NCBI GenBank assembly: GCA_019750095.1
Contig: JAIEOW010000110.1
Span: 1 to 37,121 of the forward strand
Source: Phycisphaerales bacterium
Lineage (GTDB): Bacteria > Planctomycetota > Phycisphaerae > Phycisphaerales > UBA1924
Direction: 5' to 3'
DNA: 37,121 nt
Within the stretch, counting starts at the first letter, position 1. Every line of letters starts with the position of its first letter. The position numbers and the translations under genes were made by a program. The notes under the pieces were generated by a model, which saw nothing but the letters and a program-made list of their open reading frames with translations, was not told the DNA's origin and did not search any database. Below are positions 34,511-37,121 of this stretch, piece by piece.

Positions 34511-35170
34511 CTATGACCCCGTGATCGCCTTCCTCCCCATCACCATCTCAAACCGCACCCCTCCCGCCCCCGCTCCCGTCCGCACATACCCACCCCCACC
34601 CATTCGCCCGATCGCACCCAGCTTGTCCGGGTCGGTGTGCAGCCGCTCATTCATCACCCCCTCGGCCACGTGCACATGCACCACTTCGCCGATCACGATG
34701 TTGCCGCCGCTCGGTTGCCCAGGATTCGTCCGCACCACCTGCAACGTGCGGCACTCCAGACTCACCGGCGATTCCAGCACCCGCGGCGGCCTCACCACCA
34801 CGCTCGCCGACATCCCCAGCCCGCTCAGCTCAAACTCGCTCTCGCCATACTTCAGCGGCTCGGCACACGCCGCCATCTGCCGCTCATACTTCTCGCTCGC
34901 CACGTTCACCACAAACTCACCCACGCCTCCCTCGCTCACCGGCTTGGCATTGCGCAGCGTGTCTTTCTCCGACCCGTCGGCGTTGTTCGCCGGGCAGAAC
35001 AGCAGCGTCATCGGATTGGACCCCACGCCGCTGAAGAAGCTGAACGGCGCGAGGTTCGCCCGCCCATCCGGGCTGATCGTGGACACAAACGCGATCGGCC
35101 TCGGCACGATCACCCCGATGAGCACCTTGTACCGGTCAGCGATCGAGAGCACGGCAGGGTCCAGTTCCAT
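34511..35170 (-). CDS. Flavin reductase-like FMN-binding protein
   Basis: The ATG ending at 35170 gives 219 residues; the frame runs up through the terminator, so the later ATG is chosen. 'IGVIVPRPIAFVSTISPDGRANLAPFSFF' and 'NPMTLLFCPA' are the opening of the flavin reductase-like (FMN-binding split barrel) domain. 'EFVVNVASEKYERQMAACAEPLKYGESEFELSGL', 'ESPVSLECRTLQVV' and 'NIVIGEVVHVHVAE' follow in family order. It should bind FMN and may serve as reductase for an oxygenase. No partner gene is nearby. The downstream PEP-CTERM gene is on the same strand. Confidence 0.9.
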   Translation of the reverse strand: MELDPAVLSIADRYKVLIGVIVPRPIAFVSTISPDGRANLAPFSFFSGVGSNPMTLLFCPANNADGSEKDTLRNAKPVSEGGVGEFVVNVASEKYERQMAACAEPLKYGESEFELSGLGMSASVVVRPPRVLESPVSLECRTLQVVRTNPGQPSGGNIVIGEVVHVHVAEGVMNERLHTDPDKLGAIGRMGGGGYVRTGAGAGGVRFEMVMGRKAITGS

Positions 35171-35190
35171 GTACAAGCGTATCAACCGCA

Positions 35191-35230
35191 AAAGCAAAAC
35201 AGCCCCCGGAGAGTTCATCTCCGGGGGCTG
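35191..35230 (-). terminator. Strong terminator of the dockerin/HYR gene
   Basis: A 13-bp perfect stem, CAGCCCCCGGAGA/TCTCCGGGGGCTG, with a five-base loop (35200-35230) is followed on the minus strand by TTTTGCTTTT. It starts 20 bases past the stop at 35251. It is the clearest terminator in the window. Confidence 0.9.
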
Positions 35231-35250
35231 CGTCGCGTGGCCTGCGGGCT

Positions 35251-37121
35251 TTAGCAGCCGCGGAACCAGCTATTGAGGAACGTGAACAGGTCGGTCGTGT
35301 CGAGCGACTCGTTGCGATCCATGTCGGCCGCCGGCTGTCCGGCGAACCAGGAGTTGATGTAGGTGAACAGGTCCTGCACAGCGACGCCGCCGTCGTTGTC
35401 AAAGTCGGCGACGCAGGTGTTCATGCCGCGAACGTTGAACAGCGCCACGTCCTGGACGTTGAGCTGCCCGTCGCGGTTCAGGTCGCCGCGGGCCGACGAC
35501 CACATGTTGCCGGCCACGAGCTGGGCGACGGAGATGTCCGTCACCGGGCCACCCGGCGTATTCGGCGCGACCATCAGCAGGTTGCCGCAGCAGTTGTTCT
35601 CGTTGAACGCCAGGAAGTTGAACTGGATGAAGGTGTAGTCCTCCACGCCCACCGAGCCGTTGCCGGAGATATCCGCGTGCAGGAAGGGCGTGGCGCAGGT
35701 GGTGTCACCCGTGCCATAGTTCACGCCGAACTGTCCGACGAATCCGCCGAAGTCCAGGATGTCCACGAACGAGTCGTCGTTCAGGTTGCCCCCGCGGAGC
35801 GCGTCAGTGCCGGTGAACGAGGCCGAGTAGTTGCCCATCGACACGCCCAGAGAAGCCGTCTGGCGGAGCGTGTGCCGCTTGTCGCGGGCCGTCACGCAGG
35901 TGTAGCTGCCGCACGGCACGGAGATGCTCGCGGTACCAGTGCCGTTCACAAACGTGACCAGCGCGTCAACGGTCTGCGCCGGGTTCGGGCAGCCGCCGAA
36001 GAACTGGAACGAGATGCAGCGTGTGAAGGTGCCGCTGGAGACGCCGCTGAGTTCGACCGTCGTGTTGAAGGTGCTCGTCGCATTGACGGTAACGGTCTGC
36101 ACGCACGAGGACGTGTTGCCGGAGCAATCCGTCGCCGTCCATGTGATGTTGGTCGTGCCGGAGGGGAACGGATCGTTCAGCGTGAGCAGCGCGTTGTCGG
36201 AGCGGACGTAGTTGAGCGCGAGTTCGCAGTTGTCCGTCGCGACCGGGCCTTGCGGGCCAAAGGTCAGGTTGTCCCAGTTCACGTCATAGGACTGGCTGAA
36301 GTTGAACGCCTGCACGATCGTGTTGCCGATGCGGATGCTGCCGCCATTGGGGAACGTCGCGACCACCGCGTTGTTCAGGCGATAGACCCAGCTCGTCGCC
36401 GTCAACTCGATCTCCAGACGATTCCACGCGTTGTAGTTCACCGCGTCGGGGAGGTTCACCCACGCCCCGTTGGTCGTATCCCACACGCGCCAGCGCGGCT
36501 GCGCCGGAAGCGACGGAGCATTCGCATTCGTGTCCGCGACATTGAACGAGGTGAACCCGATGATCGGGAAGCCCGAGATCGCATTCTGAGCATCAAACGC
36601 CGTGCCCCAGATGTCCGCGCGGCGGATGTCCGTCGCCCATGACCCCGGCACGTACAGATCGATCCCCAGCTTGAAGCCCGCGGGCATGTCGATGTCAAAC
36701 TTGCGGCCCTGCGTGCTGTAGAACGTGCTATTGAAGGCCGGCGGGCGATTCGCCGACGAATCCGCCGAAGAGATGCTGTGCACCAGACCCGTGCCACCCG
36801 GCACCGGACCGCTCGTGAAGCCCGCAGGGGCATAGCGATCGGTGTACCAGACGCCCGGGGCCTGAGTGGCGCTCAGCGTCGGGGCCGTGCTGAAGTCGTT
36901 GGTGAAGTTCAGCGTGCCCGTGCACCCGCCAGCGTTGGCATTGATCGTGATGTTCGGAGCGCACGTGATCGTCGGTGCCACCGAGTCCATCGTGAACGGC
37001 GCAAGGTCCGTCGTCGTCGTCGGAATCGCACCCGCAAACGGGTCGCTCAACCGCGTCGGCGGCAGCGGCGAAGGCCGCGGGCGGAAGTTCACCAGCGTCA
37101 GCCCCTGGCTCGCGCAAACGT
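35251..37121 (-). CDS. Secreted HYR/dockerin-like multidomain protein, N-terminus outside window
   Basis: The frame is open through the right edge, so the true start is missing. From the visible N-terminus it has 'PTITCAPNITINANAGGCTGTLNF' (HYR domain-like), a jelly-roll-like stretch ('GWKL...LYVPGSW', 'WNRLEIELTATSWVYRLNN'), and a second HYR end 'TWTATDCSGNTSSCVQTVTV'. A set of dockerin-like calcium loops follows ('GNLNDDSFVDILDFGGFVGQFG', 'ADISGNGSVGVEDYTFI', 'GDLNRDGQLNVQDVALF'). The tail 'ADFDNDGGVAVQDLFTYINSWFAG...SLDTTDLFTFLNSWFRGC' ends in Gly-Cys and resembles the GC-type dockerin end of Phycisphaerae surface proteins. It is likely exported and anchored; the ligand is unknown. Confidence 0.88.
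   Translation of the reverse strand, partial: VCASQGLTLVNFRPRPSPLPPTRLSDPFAGAIPTTTTDLAPFTMDSVAPTITCAPNITINANAGGCTGTLNFTNDFSTAPTLSATQAPGVWYTDRYAPAGFTSGPVPGGTGLVHSISSADSSANRPPAFNSTFYSTQGRKFDIDMPAGFKLGIDLYVPGSWATDIRRADIWGTAFDAQNAISGFPIIGFTSFNVADTNANAPSLPAQPRWRVWDTTNGAWVNLPDAVNYNAWNRLEIELTATSWVYRLNNAVVATFPNGGSIRIGNTIVQAFNFSQSYDVNWDNLTFGPQGPVATDNCELALNYVRSDNALLTLNDPFPSGTTNITWTATDCSGNTSSCVQTVTVNATSTFNTTVELSGVSSGTFTRCISFQFFGGCPNPAQTVDALVTFVNGTGTASISVPCGSYTCVTARDKRHTLRQTASLGVSMGNYSASFTGTDALRGGNLNDDSFVDILDFGGFVGQFGVNYGTGDTTCATPFLHADISGNGSVGVEDYTFIQFNFLAFNENNCCGNLLMVAPNTPGGPVTDISVAQLVAGNMWSSARGDLNRDGQLNVQDVALFNVRGMNTCVADFDNDGGVAVQDLFTYINSWFAGQPAADMDRNESLDTTDLFTFLNSWFRGC

Overview
The window looks like a chromosomal segment of a planctomycete, most likely of the class Phycisphaerae. 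The signs are a high-GC genome, a secreted protein ending in a dockerin-like tail with a terminal Gly-Cys, a PEP-CTERM-type sorting tail of the VPAPGSAALLGLAG/RRRR kind, Rhs-family debris, and a mixture of housekeeping and membrane genes. The assignment rests on recognising these families, not on a database search.

Layout. 1-381 is the tail of a LamG-like secreted protein. 394-6368 (minus) is one tightly packed operon: PilZ protein, GspE-type ATPase, GspF-type membrane protein, then five pseudopilin-like genes, with several ATGA stop/start overlaps. 6572-8786 (plus) is purM-lgt. 8878-9897 (minus) is a DUF368 membrane protein. 9976-15066 (plus) is a galE-led run: galE, an unknown gene, a DUF255/YyaL-type protein with a DsbD-like C-terminal domain, and a DUF721/DciA-like gene. 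A small zinc-ribbon gene (minus) and purA (plus) follow.

16800-19731 is the accessory part of the window: a two-helix membrane protein, an orphan Rhs tip with a novel C-terminal domain, a small lipoprotein overlapping it, frameshifted Rhs debris, an unknown small gene and a truncated HARE-HTH gene. It ends at tRNA-Glu(TTC). This stretch is partly lower in GC than its surroundings and looks like a decayed Rhs or mobile island beside a tRNA.

19938-28384 carries a small anchored protein, then a four-gene minus-strand cluster (site-2 protease, an ApgM-like phosphoglycerate mutase relative that seems to have lost its metal ligands, a zinc-ribbon membrane protein, an M3 oligopeptidase), a HAD phosphatase, rsmA (ksgA) and a DinB-like protein. 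28530-33043 carries an unknown gene, a GT87-like membrane glycosyltransferase, a CBS-pair protein and a Gfo/Idh/MocA-like protein. Between the first two of these lies a long inverted repeat with stable mini-hairpins.

33090-33607 holds the RNase P RNA gene with a -10 box and a terminator. After it come a PEP-CTERM gene broken by an in-frame TGA, a flavin reductase-like gene, and a large secreted HYR/dockerin protein that runs off the right edge and ends at a strong terminator.

The points most worth following up are the apparent ApgM pseudoenzyme, the inverted repeat with a compensatory base-pair change, the orphan Rhs tip/lipoprotein pair, the DUF255-DsbD-like fusion, and the interrupted PEP-CTERM gene.
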